DNA of 64,000 nucleotides, taken from the NCBI GenBank assembly GCA_027924585.1, contig BSBM01000232.1, positions 31,953,001 to 32,017,000 on the forward strand. The letters are read 5' to 3'. The DNA comes from Larix kaempferi. Lineage: Eukaryota; Streptophyta; Pinopsida; Pinales; Pinaceae. The stretch's first letter is position 1, and each line of letters starts with the position of its first letter. Under the pieces are notes generated by a model, which was given only the letters and a program-made list of their open reading frames with translations, made no database searches and had not been told where the DNA came from. Below are positions 34,560 through 45,430 of this stretch, in pieces. Both the position numbers and the translations under genes were made by a program.

Positions 34560-34857
34560 CATAACAAACATAAATATTAAGTAAATAACAATAAAATAAT
34601 AATGATGATAAATAATAATGATAATAATTAATAATTAATGATTAATGATTAATGAAAGGACACATCTTATTTAAAAGACGTGACCTATTGAAAGGACATG
34701 ACTTGCCATGGCAACTAATAAATGCTACAAGTACACCAACACATGGTGATTGTTTATCATCTCATATTTTATACATTTATTACATACTTGTCCATTTATA
34801 GATTATTTGTCCTATTTACATTGGATGTTTCTTTAGTAACGAACTTTGTTTGTCACA
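34560..34857 (+). mobile_element. 3' LTR (298 bp) of the LARD-like element
   Basis: It matches the 5' LTR on both sides of the SINE and hAT insertions: CATAACAAACATAAATATT start, ATCTCATATTTTATACATTT, CTTGTCCATTTATAGATTAT, and end TTTGTCACA. It lacks both insertions and so shows the pre-insertion arrangement (GACGTGACCTATTGAAAGG here; GAAATAACCTATTGAAAGG right of the hAT). Confidence 0.88.
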
Positions 34858-34862
34858 CCCGT

Positions 34863-36300
34863 GCAAAATGGAAGGTAACACCATCTATGTGGTACTAGTG
34901 GCCACCCATCTATTCCACTAATTTAGAATGGTTCCACATATTGGCAGTTTTACTATAGTTTTTCAAGTTTGAAACTTTCGGTGCATTTTTCAGGCCCTAA
35001 AGAGTGTTTTTTGGTTCTACAACAACTTAAGATTGCCAAAAGCTTTCCTAAGCCTTGACTAAAATTGTTCTTCTCATCAACATCCTTCCGTGCCCCAAAT
35101 GGATTTCATATGTGGATGTAGTTGCCCCTAGAAGTTGATGTATCAACTAGACTCCTCGGGGCCCACATTGCTTTTGCCACTCCATCTCCTAGGGTTAGGG
35201 TTTTGGGTCTTTAGGGTTTTTGCCTCTTAGGCTTTCATATTTTATGTTAGAACTTAGAAGGCACTTTCGACCTCTTGTAATGTCTTTTGGTGAATGAGCA
35301 TAGTCAACACATCTCTCTTCAAAGATAAGCTACCACCATTCTAGCTAGCTTGTATTGCTTTGCAATTTGCAGTCTTTTTCATTTCATTCATTAAGAGAAT
35401 TTGGGTTTTATTGCACTATTGTGCTCTCTGCAATATCTTTGTTTAAGTTTCCATTTTATATTTCTACCTTCATTTCATTCTCTAGATAATCTAGATCAAC
35501 AAGAGAGGGAAAAAAGCAGACCATCCACAACTCAAAATTTGTTGAAAATCTTTAACGCCAATCCACGTCCTGTTACCCGTTCAAGCACAAAAATTATTTT
35601 GCATTGAGCTAAACCAAGAAAAATGGCTCTAAGCCAAAGCTATTGGGAGTGAAATCAAACTAGGAGCACAAAGCACCAATTTTCAAAAGCTTCCATGAGC
35701 AAAGGGTTCCAAGAGAGATTAATAAATAATATCTATATTAACATATTTTGATGCACAAAATATATTCAAAAAAAGCTTGAAAATGTCAAATTAATTGTAG
35801 AAAATATGAAAACATAGATTTAACTATTGGATTAACAATGATCACTAAAGCACCAACCAATTAGTAACATATAACATCAATCATCTAGCACTTGTAACAT
35901 TATTATCAAATGATTAACCATAACATCAATCATCGAGTTTCAACAAATAACATTACTCATCAACAAATTGTAATTGATAATATCAACAAAATATCATATT
36001 CAGAAGCAAAGAATTGTAATATGCAATCAACAGTTCGAAAGTAGATCTAAACTTAACCTATCATATAATGTTTACAAAATAGGCTATAATAAAGTCAAAG
36101 TACTTCAAGCTCTAGAAACTAGATTCTAAACAAAAAGAGACAAATAATTCTACCATCTACTACGCTTTCCTCTAGACATGAAAATTTATAATTTCTTTTC
36201 CTACGATATAGGAACAATAGGACTAGGAGTAGGTGGAAGTGGTTGTGGAACACGACCACAAGCTAAGCAACCCCACACAATGTTGAAGGGTGTGAAGCTA
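34863..36300. other. Unassigned sequence with LTR-like text
   Basis: CTAGGGTTAGGGTTTTGGGTC (35190-35211) and the T-rich text to 35480 look like plant LTR/U5 sequence. 35640-36180 is AT-rich with no ORF. Nothing else was recognised. Confidence 0.3.
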
Positions 36301-36301
36301 A

Positions 36302-36640
36302 AGCTCATACATCTCGAAATCTACTAATGCTAACAATGGTGGTGGATGGGGGTGGCATCTTTGTTGCATGATCATCGTCACGAGTCACATCAGCCAAAAG
36401 TTCAAACTCCAAGCGCTCTAGCATTATGGCTCTATCCTCCAAATTAGCCTCCTCTAGATTGTTGTCCCAAGTTGTATATGTTTTATCATTATTCACCACC
36501 TCACTATAATGGGAAAACAACCTCAAGTTGTACTGCACATAAGCCAAGCTATATGGCCTAGCCTACATTGAAGTTGTTCCTCTTCACTTTATGAATGAAA
36601 TTGTAGGTGCTCCAATGCTGCTCCTCCAAGGGATCAAAGG
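36302..36640 (-). pseudogene. hAT transposase C-terminal fragment
   Basis: Minus-strand reading gives EEQHWSTYNFIHKVKRNNF and then LAYVQYNLRLFSHYSEVVNN, NNLEEANLEDRAIMLERLEF. This is the hAT dimerisation region (normally ...ERNWSTYSFIHS..., ...VYVHYNLRL...) and its acidic tail. A stop or frame change separates the two parts near 36555. It belongs to another hAT subgroup than the element at 26704. No terminal repeats were located. Confidence 0.7.
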
Positions 36641-36799
36641 CTCCAACACATCTCCTAAGTCATGTGCATCCTTTGAGTCCAACTCACCTACATGACCACT
36701 TCTTCAACCCAAGGGCCCTCAAGTCAAGCAAAAGCATCATACAAGTGATCCAAGTGTGCCCATGCCATCTAGGGCTCAATGCCCTCCTACAGAATGGCC

Positions 36800-37065
36800 A
36801 ATGCGTTGAGTTCTAATACCTTTTACAGTGAGCATGCATAACGATTCTTGCGGTTAGATATAATAAAATTATCGATGGTACACAACACATTCATATAGTA
36901 CACAGAAATTACCCTAAAAACCCCTCTACCGAGGAAAACCAGCAAACCAGTGAGCTTAACAGCTCGTCTATTAGTAACACTATTAACTAGGGTTTACAAC
37001 AGTGACTTACTAGACAATAATCACACTTCAATATAACATCTTGTTATTACATAGCCATTACATCA
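36800..37065 (-). mobile_element. Fragment of a Copia LTR, minus strand
   Basis: Beside GTTCTAATACC (minus: GGTATTAGAAC, a decayed primer-binding site, about 36808-36818) the text CCCTCTACCGAGGAAAACCAGC resembles the R/U5 of other Copia LTRs here. It breaks into a Copia gag. The exact borders are unclear. Confidence 0.35.
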
Positions 37066-37510
37066 TAGTAAGTCCATTCAAAGCAATGGACATCAACTCC
37101 TTATCCTCCACATTCATCCCTATGGTGACCAATTGATCTCTCAACTTTTTGACTTTGGTAAGATAGCTCACCACTGTATCTATCTTACTCGTGAAAACTG
37201 CAAAAAGCTTGTTCCTCAAGAGCATCTATTAAGAAACACGAGTATTTTGAAATAAACCAACCAAATATCAAGCATATCCTTGTCAATCTTCTTATCTAAA
37301 ATGTAAAGGATGAAGCGATCATTCACCAAATCAAGAATGATTCACTTTGCCTTGGCCTCTTTCTTGTTACGGATGACCAACTTCATTTGATTGCTAGGAG
37401 CAGCATCACTTTGTAAACCAAGCTCTAAAATATCAGCTTCCTCCATAAGCATTTATAGCATGAGCTTCCAAGGTATGAAATTGGAAGCATCATCAGACAT
37501 GTCACACTCT
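37066..37510 (-). pseudogene. Copia Gag fragment
   Basis: Minus-strand reading gives SDDASNFIPWKLML, QMKLVIRNKKEAKAK, ILDLVNDRFILYI and, in a shifted frame, VKKLRDQLVTIGMNVEDKEL with ALNGL: the UBN2-type gag of Copia elements. Stops and frameshifts are frequent. A primer-binding site in the right orientation lies 230 bp away (37737-37749, minus strand TGGTATTAGAGCT), so this is the 5' part of one element. Confidence 0.7.
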
Positions 37511-37537
37511 CTAAGGTGGAGAGTTATCATCTTACAA

Positions 37538-38273
37538 ATCCAAAGCACACCTCAAAGCAAAAATCAGCAACAAACAAGTAGGACGACCCTTCTAGCATTC
37601 CAACTCTTCTCCCAAGTGTCCTAGGGTATCACACCAAATCAAACTGTGGTATGTCAGGTATCGCTCCTAGGTACAATGTAGTTCAAACTTCAAATATCCA
37701 ATTCCCTCTTCATCAAACGAGCAATTTCAGCATAATAGCTCTAATACCATGTAGAAATTGAGTCTAAGGCAATTTAATGTAACACTGAAATTTCACCTCT
37801 ATTACTAGAGGTTTCCCAGATCTAATCCCTATGAACTTCAGCCTTAGGGTGTCATGTCCCTTCCGAATGATCACCCGCGGGACGACTCATTAGCCTATTC
37901 AATTCTCGTAGGCTATAGTCGACAAAAAGGAAATTAATTAATTATTTAATCTCACATAAGCAAAAAGTAATTATAAAGTGACATTGAGTAACTAATTCAT
38001 AAAGGGACTTTATAAAATTCACCTTATTAATTTAAAGGGCAAGAAATCTTGCAAATCCAAAGCACACCTCAAAGCAAAAATCAGCAACAAACGAGTAGAA
38101 CGACCCTTCTAGCATTCTAACCCTTCTCGCAAGTGTCCTAGGGTATCACACCGAATCAAATTGTGGTATGTCAGGTATCGCTCCTAGGTACAATGCAGTT
38201 CGAACATCCAACTCCCTCTTCACCAAAAGAGCAATTTCAACACAATAGCTCTGATACCATGTAGAAATTAAGT
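37538..38273 (-). repeat. Tandem duplication (period about 517 bp) of a Copia leader, primer-binding site and LTR edge
   Basis: The text from CAAATCCAAAGCACACCTCAAAGC at 37538 recurs at 38055. It includes a minus-strand primer-binding site (37737-37749 decayed; 38246-38258 GGTATCAGAGC intact) and the LTR end beside it (TGTAGAAATT, 37750 and 38259). Confidence 0.8.
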
Positions 38274-39562
38274 CTAGGGCAATTTAATGTAACACTGAAA
38301 TTTCACCTCGATTACTAGAGGTTTCCCAAATCTAATCCCTATGAACTGCATCCTTAGGGTGTCATGTCCCTTTCCCAATGATCACCCGTGGGACGACTCA
38401 TTAGCCTATTCAATTGTCATGGGCTATAGTCGACAAAAAGAAAATTAATTAATTATTTAATGTCACATAAGCAAAAACTAGATTATAAAGTGACATTGAG
38501 TGACTAATTCATAAAGGGACTTTATAAAAGTCACCTTATTAATTTAACGGGCGGGAAAAAGGAAAAAGTGGCAAAAAAGGGTAAAATTGGCCCAAAAACG
38601 GTAAATTGAATTTTAAAAGGGCAAATTGACCTCTCTCTCATTTATTCATGAATATTTTCTCAAAGTGTTTTTGGGAGAGATCTTGTGGCTTTGGCTCTTG
38701 GAACGAAAACCCTGGGAGGATACTGATTTCGGTGGTGAAACTATCTACCCTAGTCAATCAGGTGGGGGGAGATCACTCAAATCTCTTCATTGCACTTCAT
38801 TGTCGTGAAGGAGAACAAGTTTTTATTGCAAATTCAGAGAGGATTCATAAGCTTTCAATTTCCTTGGAAAAGGGCACACTGCTTATGGGGGCTGTGGAGC
38901 TTATTTCCATCATTTTCTAGGGCAATTTAATGTAACACTGAAATTCCACCTCTATTACTAGAGGTTTCCCAAATCTAATCCCTATGAACTGCATCCTTAG
39001 GGTGTCATGTCCCTTTCCCAATGATCACCCGTGGGACGACTCATTAGCCTATTCAATTCTCATAGGCCATAGTCGACAAAAAGAAAATTAATTAATTATT
39101 TAATGTCACATAAGCAAAAACTAAATTATAAAGTGACATTGAGTGACTAATTCATAAAAGGACTTTATAAAAGTCACCTTATTAATTTAAAGGGCGGGAA
39201 AAAAGGAAAAAGTGGCAAAAAAGGGTAAAATTGGCCCAAAAAGGGTAAATTGAATTTTAAAAGGGCAAATTGACCTCTCTCTCATTTATTCATGAATATT
39301 TTCTCAAAGTGTTTTTTGGAGAGCTCTTGTGGCTTTGGCTCTTGGGACGAAAACCCTGGGAGGATACTGATTTCGGTGGTGAAACTATCTACCCTAGTCA
39401 ATCAGGTGGGGGGAGATCACTCAAATCTCTTCATTGCACTTCATTGTCGTGAAGGAGAACAAGTTTTTATTGCAAATTTGGAGAGGATTCATAAGCTCTC
39501 AATTTCCTTGGAAAAGGGCACACTGCTTATGGGGGCTGTGGAACTTATTTCCATCATTTTCT
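38274..39562 (+). repeat. Two tandem copies of a 643-bp block
   Basis: The block starting TCTAGGGCAATTTAATG begins at 38274 and again at 38917; the copies look well above 95% identical by eye. A partial third copy lies upstream at 37766-38040. The block contains TGTCATGTCCC and CACGGGTG-type text and ends CCATCATTTTCT, after which only the last copy continues into unique LTR sequence. Confidence 0.9.
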
Positions 39563-40294
39563 TGTACGGCTGAGTTAATCTGCAAAAGGGAGGGCGACTT
39601 GGGGTTTACACACTCAGTTTTCCAGGCTTGAAGGGGGACGCTGCCTTGGGAGAAAGCTTGGGACCATTTATCAAAGGGAGGCACACTTGTGGAGGCCACA
39701 TTCTCTATGTGGGAACCAAAAGCTTGTTGGGGCTCAGATCTATACCATATCTCTGCTAAAAGTGACTGTTCGAAACTGATTTTGACTGCTAGGCAACATG
39801 TCCTTGCCTTTCTAAGTTGCTAATATCAATCCCAGCTCAAATCGTGGCAATTCCAGGAGTATTCTCATCTCAAAAAGGGTAGCTGACAATCCATCTCATC
39901 CTACAGGTCAGGGAGCTGTCTAAAGCAGACTTATTTAAGTGTAATTTAATCAGCAGTTACAGCCTTTAATCATTAGTAAAATCTTCATTTATGACTGTTG
40001 TTCTACTGCTGATTATTTAATGAGGAATTTACTGTTATTTATCTATGTTATGTGACCATCTTTCAAGCATAGTCTGTAAATATCTTTTATGTACTCATTA
40101 TGAAAACAATTGTGTGACTGAGATTTGAGATAAACACCAAGATAACCAGTAAAACCAACAGAAAAATCAAACTCCCCTTGAAGAGTATCCTATAGTGATG
40201 CTACAGCAATTGTTCACAAAGTGTTTGACCAAAGGGTCCTGAATCAACCTTCATAAACAGTTAGCAGCTCAGATTTGGTTGGGGGATATTATAG
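39003..40294 (+). mobile_element. Probable Gypsy LTR ending at a primer-binding site
   Basis: TGGTATCAGAGCTAG at 40295 is an intact initiator-Met-type primer-binding site and the gag that follows confirms a 5' LTR upstream. TGTCATGTCCC (39003, also 38360 and 37851) is a plausible LTR start, giving about 1.3 kb; the upstream duplications then represent expanded U3/R sequence. Start not proven. Confidence 0.45.
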
Positions 40295-40343
40295 TGGTAT
40301 CAGAGCTAGTGATTTTGCTAGCCTGTGAGTCACACACACTTTT

Positions 40344-41096
40344 ATGAATCCAAAGGACAGTGAACACATCACCTACAAGAGAAGACAGCCGAGGGGAGCA
40401 CCTACAAACATATTTTTATCAGAGTTTCGACGAGAGGACCAGGTGGAATCAAAAGAAGAAGAGTATCCAGAAGCAAAAGAGGAAGAAATGGGGGGTAGAA
40501 ATGATCCACCTAAGGGAAGTACTCTGAATATTTTGAATGATCTGGCAAGGGCCCAGCAGTAGTTGCCTAGTTGGTTCAGCTCATGACCCAAATTAACACC
40601 AATACCCAAGCAAATCAGAACTTTGGGAGCAACAATGGCACAAGAGGGATAAATGGGCACAATGTAAAGCATGCAAAAGGAAGAAACACACATGTTCCCA
40701 CCCCGAGCAATACTCGGGCAGCGAGTAAAGTGACCCCTAGACCACTTTTACCTCAGTTTGTGGAGCAGCCAATTGGCACTCTAGGGCAGCCATTACCAAG
40801 TGACAGTTTTAATGACTACTTGAGAGAGTACTAAAGTTTGGTGCGGAGTTTCACACAGCGATGTCATTACAAGAGTTCTGTACCATCAAGTACAGGAACA
40901 AACCCAGAGACTTCAACAGGGGCCAACAGAATTTGGATCTATAGTGGAAGGTTGGGAAGCAGGCACAACTCAAGCAGGAAGGTACAATAGATGCCGACAG
41001 TTCAAAGTTTCAGAGGCTTGCAGTTACGGTGACGAATGTGTTGGAGCCTAGACCTATCATGTTGTTCACTAAGGGATTATCCGAGCCACTGTGTGG
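40344..41096 (+). pseudogene. Gypsy-like Gag remnant
   Basis: From ATG 40344 (MNPKDSEHITYKRRQPRGAP) a Lys/Glu-rich N-terminus runs to a stop at 40560. The other frames continue with SLQEFCTIKYRNKPRDFNRG, KVGKQAQLKQEGTIDADSSK and EPRPIMLFTKGLSEPL, the layout of plant gag genes behind a TGGTATCAGAGC primer-binding site. At least three frame changes or stops are present. It ends abruptly at 41096, where TGTTAAAAATTTG of the next element starts. Confidence 0.6.
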
Positions 41097-41369
41097 TGTT
41101 AAAAATTTGTACCAAGGCAAATGTTTTCCATCTTTTGTGCCTAGGGGTGGAAAAACAATTAATGAGGTCCTTAGTCACTTTATTAAAGTGAAAAGTACTT
41201 CATGAGATATAAAGTCACTTTATAATGTTTGCTCGTGGTTCTAATTTTTAATTGACTTTATGAGAAATAAAGTGAGTAAGTAATTAAAAGGGTCATTCCG
41301 TATTTAAATCAAAAAGTGAATTTAGTTTCATTTAATGAGTTATTAATGAGCTTTTAATATTGGCCCTAG

Positions 41370-42012
41370 TGCTGATGTATTTGTAACTTCGGAAGATAAT
41401 CACTTGTATATTGTATTTATTACATTTGTACTTTATTGTATCCCCAACGGAGATGTATTATTCCTCCGATTGGAAGTGTCATCATTTGTACTTGCAAGTG
41501 TTGCAAGTTATATTGTAAGTGTCGTAACTTATATTTGATGGATTATTAGACCACCAGTGTGGAGTCGGCCCTGTATGAGTCATGTGGGTTAAAGGGTTAT
41601 TAGAGCACCCTAGTGGGGTCGGCCTAGTTAGCATTATGTTAAGTGGTTAAGTTGGGGCCGACCTAGTTGAGTAAAGGTCAAGTGAAAGTAAAAGTATAAA
41701 TAGAGAGTGTGACTCTCTCATTTGATACATTCACACACTCACTCACTTCGCATTAGTGAGAGAGAGGAGGAGTGCGCACAAGTGGAGCAGGAGCATTTGC
41801 TAGGAGAATATCTCTTGTTGTGGGGCTTGATCTTTGTGATCTTTGTATTGATGCTCATTCTATCTCTGAGGATGTTGCGGATTTTTTCACCTTCTTGGTT
41901 TTCCCTGGAGAAATGCTTTGTGTCTCTTGTCTCTTGTGTTTGATATGTTGTACATGTTGTTCTCTCGGTGAAGATCCTAGATCAGATTGAATTAAATACT
42001 GAAAAACTAACA
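41370..42012 (+). mobile_element. 5' LTR of Copia element A
   Basis: TGCTGATGTATTTGTAAC ... AAAACTAACA. TATAAATA at 41695, followed by the perfect stem AGAGAGT/ACTCTCT (41702-41718), then CACTCACTCAC and a GAGAGAGAGG run. The first dinucleotide context TGCTG differs from TGTTG in the 3' LTR. Confidence 0.93.
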
Positions 42013-42028
42013 TGGTATCAAAGCTAGC

Positions 42029-43740
42029 CTGAAGGAAGGCATGGTATGGCATTTATGACACTTGTTGCACTTGCGACAAATTGGAAGCTAGGACTTGGTA
42101 TAGTAAAAACCAGTCATCGTGGCACTTTCGCTATAACTCAGTTTTGGCGAAGGTTCAAGATCTGAAACTTTTACAGGTCGAAGATGAAATGTCCATGTAC
42201 CTCGTGTCCAAAGGACAGCCTCAGATTCGTTGTACTTTGTGAGATATGATCCGTACAAGTTAGGGTTTTTGCCTCTTCCAGAATGCAGTCCTAAACAGGC
42301 GACCTAGGTAAAAAGGTCATATCTCGGGCTAGGAAGCTCCAAATGGAATTCTGTAAAAGGTGACAGTTAGGGTACGAACTGTAGTTTCACAAGTCCGGGT
42401 TTCAGAGGCCGAAGTTGAAACAGTGACACGTGGCACGCCGTACAAGTTCGCTATACTGTTTCATCCCATAAACAGGTCACGTTGCGACACTTGGCATATC
42501 TCTCTCTCAGAGAATCCATTTGAGCTCAGATCTGTGGGGTTAGAAGGATGACAGGTCAGTCTACCACAGGCCGAAGTTTCAGACCCTGAGGATCTGAAAT
42601 TTCAGAGATACATCAGAAACAATATGGTATATATTTCTGTCCAAACAAAACTGGATTATGAGCACTCTCATTTTTGGTTGTCACTGCTACGGGAAAATAG
42701 GGTTTCGGAGAAAGTTGGAATTTCTTGAATCTGAGACCACGGCGGTATGCTCCTCAAAAAAATCAAAATTTAGAGACCAAGATCGAAGTTTATGGTTGGG
42801 TAGAACCCCGGGCTCTATCAAACCCTAGTTCGGGATTTTGACCAAAAAACCAGAATTTGACAGAAGTTGTAGATCCGAAACTTTCAAAGTCAATTTTGAG
42901 GGGTCAATTTTTGGAGATTTCAAAATTGAAGTATGCCAGCTTGATCAGCTCAGCAAGGCACATATTTTCATCCAATCAGAAGTTTGAAATTCAAAGCTTC
43001 GATTTTTAGGGTTTCTCTGTCAAACCCTAGCCAGCTCCAGATCCAGCTTCATCAAATCAAAGTGGATTGGGTTAATCCTAGAAGAGAATGATTTGGACAC
43101 CTACATAAGTGAAGAGATTCCAGTTCCAGAGGGAGTTGAGGCTAAGGCCTTACATAAGAAGACTACAAGCAATCCCGACAGGTATGACTTGAGGAGATAC
43201 AGATATGTTTTGAAATCTGTTCATGATTAAGTTTATGATATGTTTGTCTTCATATTATTGAGGTTAGTACAATCTTGATTAATTTTAGACTTGTCTTATC
43301 ACCCTAGTAAAAGTATGAATGCATGTGAATGATAGAAGACATTCATTGATTAGGTGTATGACACTTATGATTGTACTAATACACTGTGGTGTTGTATGAG
43401 GATGATGTTGTCCACTAACATGAAGGGTACATCAAGAAAGACAAATCAAGTTCTAGATCAAGAACATATGACCATGGTGACATGAAGACGAAGACTCATC
43501 CATAGTCATGGATCACATAGAAGCTCTACATACGAGGTATGTATAACTTGGTTCTACAATTATTAACTTATGAAATATGCAGGTTGCTAGCACAAGGTCT
43601 CTAAGAGAACAAAAAAGACATTGTTTGGGTATGTTAGACAAGCATGATAATCCAGGTATGTTTTTCCTATATCGAGTTAGAATCCTACTTTGTGTTAGGA
43701 TCTTAGATACGTATACTTTTGTATGATTGATAACGATTAT
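42029..43740 (+). pseudogene. Leader and Gag start of Copia element A
   Basis: 42029-43040 is untranslated leader without a usable ORF. At 43055-43230 one frame reads KWIGLILEENDLDTYISEEI, PVPEGVEAKALHKK and SNPDRYDLRRYRYVLKSVHD, similar to the start of Copia Gag (tryptophan-Lys region, LEEN-DLW). It ends at TAA 43228-43230. 43240-43740 is non-coding and marks the junction where the middle of gag-pol has been lost. Confidence 0.6.
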
Positions 43741-43745
43741 TCATG

Positions 43746-44230
43746 AGGGTTATGTTGATTCAGATTGGGCAGGCAATTCTGCAGATAGGAAGAGCACTTC
43801 AGGGTGCTGCTTCTGTATGGGATCAGGTGTGATCTCTTGGTTTAGCAGGAAGTAGTCCTGCGTAGCACTGAGTATAGCCGAAATAGAATATGTCGCAGCT
43901 TGTTCGGCCAGTTATGAGGCACTATGGCTAAGAAAGCTACTATCTTATTTATTTGATCTCTAGTTGGATGCTACTTGTATCTATTGTGACAACTAGAGTT
44001 GTGTGAAGTTGTCAGAGAACCCTGTGTTCCATGACAAGTCGAAGCACATCGAGATCAAATATCACTATATTAGGGATATGGTGCAGAGAGAAGCAGTGAA
44101 GCTCCAGTATGTTGCGACAGATGAGGAGATTGCAGATGTGTTGACCAAACCCCTAGCCAGAGTGAAGTTCGTGTACTTCAGAGAGAGGCTTGGTGTACTT
44201 CAGATCAAGGCTCCTTCCAAGGGGAACTGA
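43746..44230 (+). pseudogene. Copia RNase H of element A
   Basis: The frame reads GYVDSDWAGNSADRKSTSGC, AEIEYVAACSASYEALW, ENPVFHDKSKHIEIKYHYIR and ATDEEIADVLTKPLARVKF. Catalytic Asp (DSDW), Glu (AEIEY) and Asp (YCDN) are kept. Three TAG stops interrupt it at 43853, 43961 and 43994; at two of them the family has a firm Gln (SRKQ, DNQS), so CAG became TAG. The natural stop is at 44228-44230. Confidence 0.9.
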
Positions 44231-45418
44231 TGAGTCCAGAAGATGTAGATACACATGGGCTTTTCCGACATGGTTGTAGATGTGTTCTCCCATGGTCGTG
44301 ATGTAATTGTTGAGCCATTTTTCACATGGTGGTAGATGTGTTCTCCCATGGTGAAAAAGTAAGGGCTGGAGCCTTCCCCGAATGGTGGTAGATGTGTTCT
44401 CCCATGTCGATGGTGTAAGTGTTGTATGATGTGCATCTGGGCTATGCTCCGTGGACGATGAGATGATCTGAAGAGGATGATCATGTGATGATATGTATCA
44501 CGATGATGCTATGATGATCAGGACGATCATGTGTGGTGAGCATCAGGTCGATGCTCCAAATGTGGTACATCAGGATGATGTATTGTATGATGATGATCAG
44601 GACGATCATATGTGATGAGCATCAGGTCGATGCTCCAGATGTTGTGCATCAGGAGGATGTACTGTATGATGATGATCAGTATGATCATGAGCATCAGGAT
44701 GATGCTCCATACGAAGAAGATGATCAGTGGGATCATGAGTATCAGGATGATACTCCGTGGTCGTGGACAAATTATGCAGGTAGCATAGAAAAGATCCTGG
44801 GAGATCCAATAGTTTGAGCTCGAATACTCTTTCGAGGTTTTGCTACAGGTAGCATAGAAAAGATACTGGGAGATCTGATAGTTTGAGCTCGGATGCTCTT
44901 TCAAGGTTTTGCTACAAGAGGCATGTAATCAGTCCTGGAGATCCGATAGGTTGAGTTGTGTGCTCGTAAAAGTCCTAGGATGCTCTTTAGAGATCTTACA
45001 GTTTGTAAGACACTCTTTTAAGGTTTTGCCTGACCACATGTAAAAGATCCTGGGAGATCCGATAGTTTGAGCTCGGATGCTCTTCTGAGGTTTTGTGGTG
45101 GTCACATGTAAAAGATCCTGGGAGATCCGTGGTTTGAGCTCAGATGCTCTTTCGAGGTTTTGTTGATGCACATTCCACAGGATGGCCAGAGATGTTGAAG
45201 ACCTACAGGAGGCTAGGCCTACAACCAACATGAAAAAGGGCTTGCTCTGTAGAACTTCCTATGACGAGAAAAATTGAGAGATAGCACCAGTGATCAAGAT
45301 GACGAGTACAACAGCAGTGACGATGATGCTCTGTGATCCAGTGACGATGATCCAGCTCCAGAATTGAAGACTTGTACCGATATGTATTGATGACCTGTGT
45401 CAAGAGAATACCTTCCTA
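44231..45418 (+). repeat. Series of three different tandem-repeat arrays between RNase H and polypurine tract
   Basis: First, three units around GGTAGATGTGTTCTCCCATG (44274-44415). Second, about three units of roughly 78 bp around GATCATGAGCATCAGG(T/A)(C/T)GATGCTCC (44520-44757). Third, about five units of roughly 66 bp around AAGATCCTGGGAGATCCGAT and TTTGAGCTCGGATGCTCTTT (44780-45165). ORFs here are repeat by-products. The position matches the 54-bp array of the element at 7885-10477. Confidence 0.82.
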
Positions 45419-45430
45419 GTTAAGAGGGAG

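Larger units (their letters stand above)
26364..34857 (+). mobile_element. Complete non-autonomous LTR retrotransposon (LARD-like), heavily nested
   Basis: The 5' LTR starts TGTAACAAACATAAAT (26364) and ends TTCATCACA (30278), followed by the primer-binding site TTGGTATCAGAGC (30279-30291). A polypurine tract AAGGGGAAGGGAA (34547-34559) precedes the 3' LTR (34560-34857, 298 bp). Flanks CCCAT (26359-26363) and CCCGT (34858-34862) are a target duplication with one mismatch. Removing the SINE and hAT from the 5' LTR leaves about 286 bp, matching the 3' LTR. The 4.3-kb interior shows no Gag, integrase or RT of its own, only a LINE fragment and a zinc-ribbon/coiled-coil pseudogene. Confidence 0.85.

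Noticed and set aside
38626-39573. Twin ORFs of 60-93 codons repeated 644 bp apart
   Set aside because: Similarity is explained by tandem duplication of LTR-like DNA; no domain or coding context.
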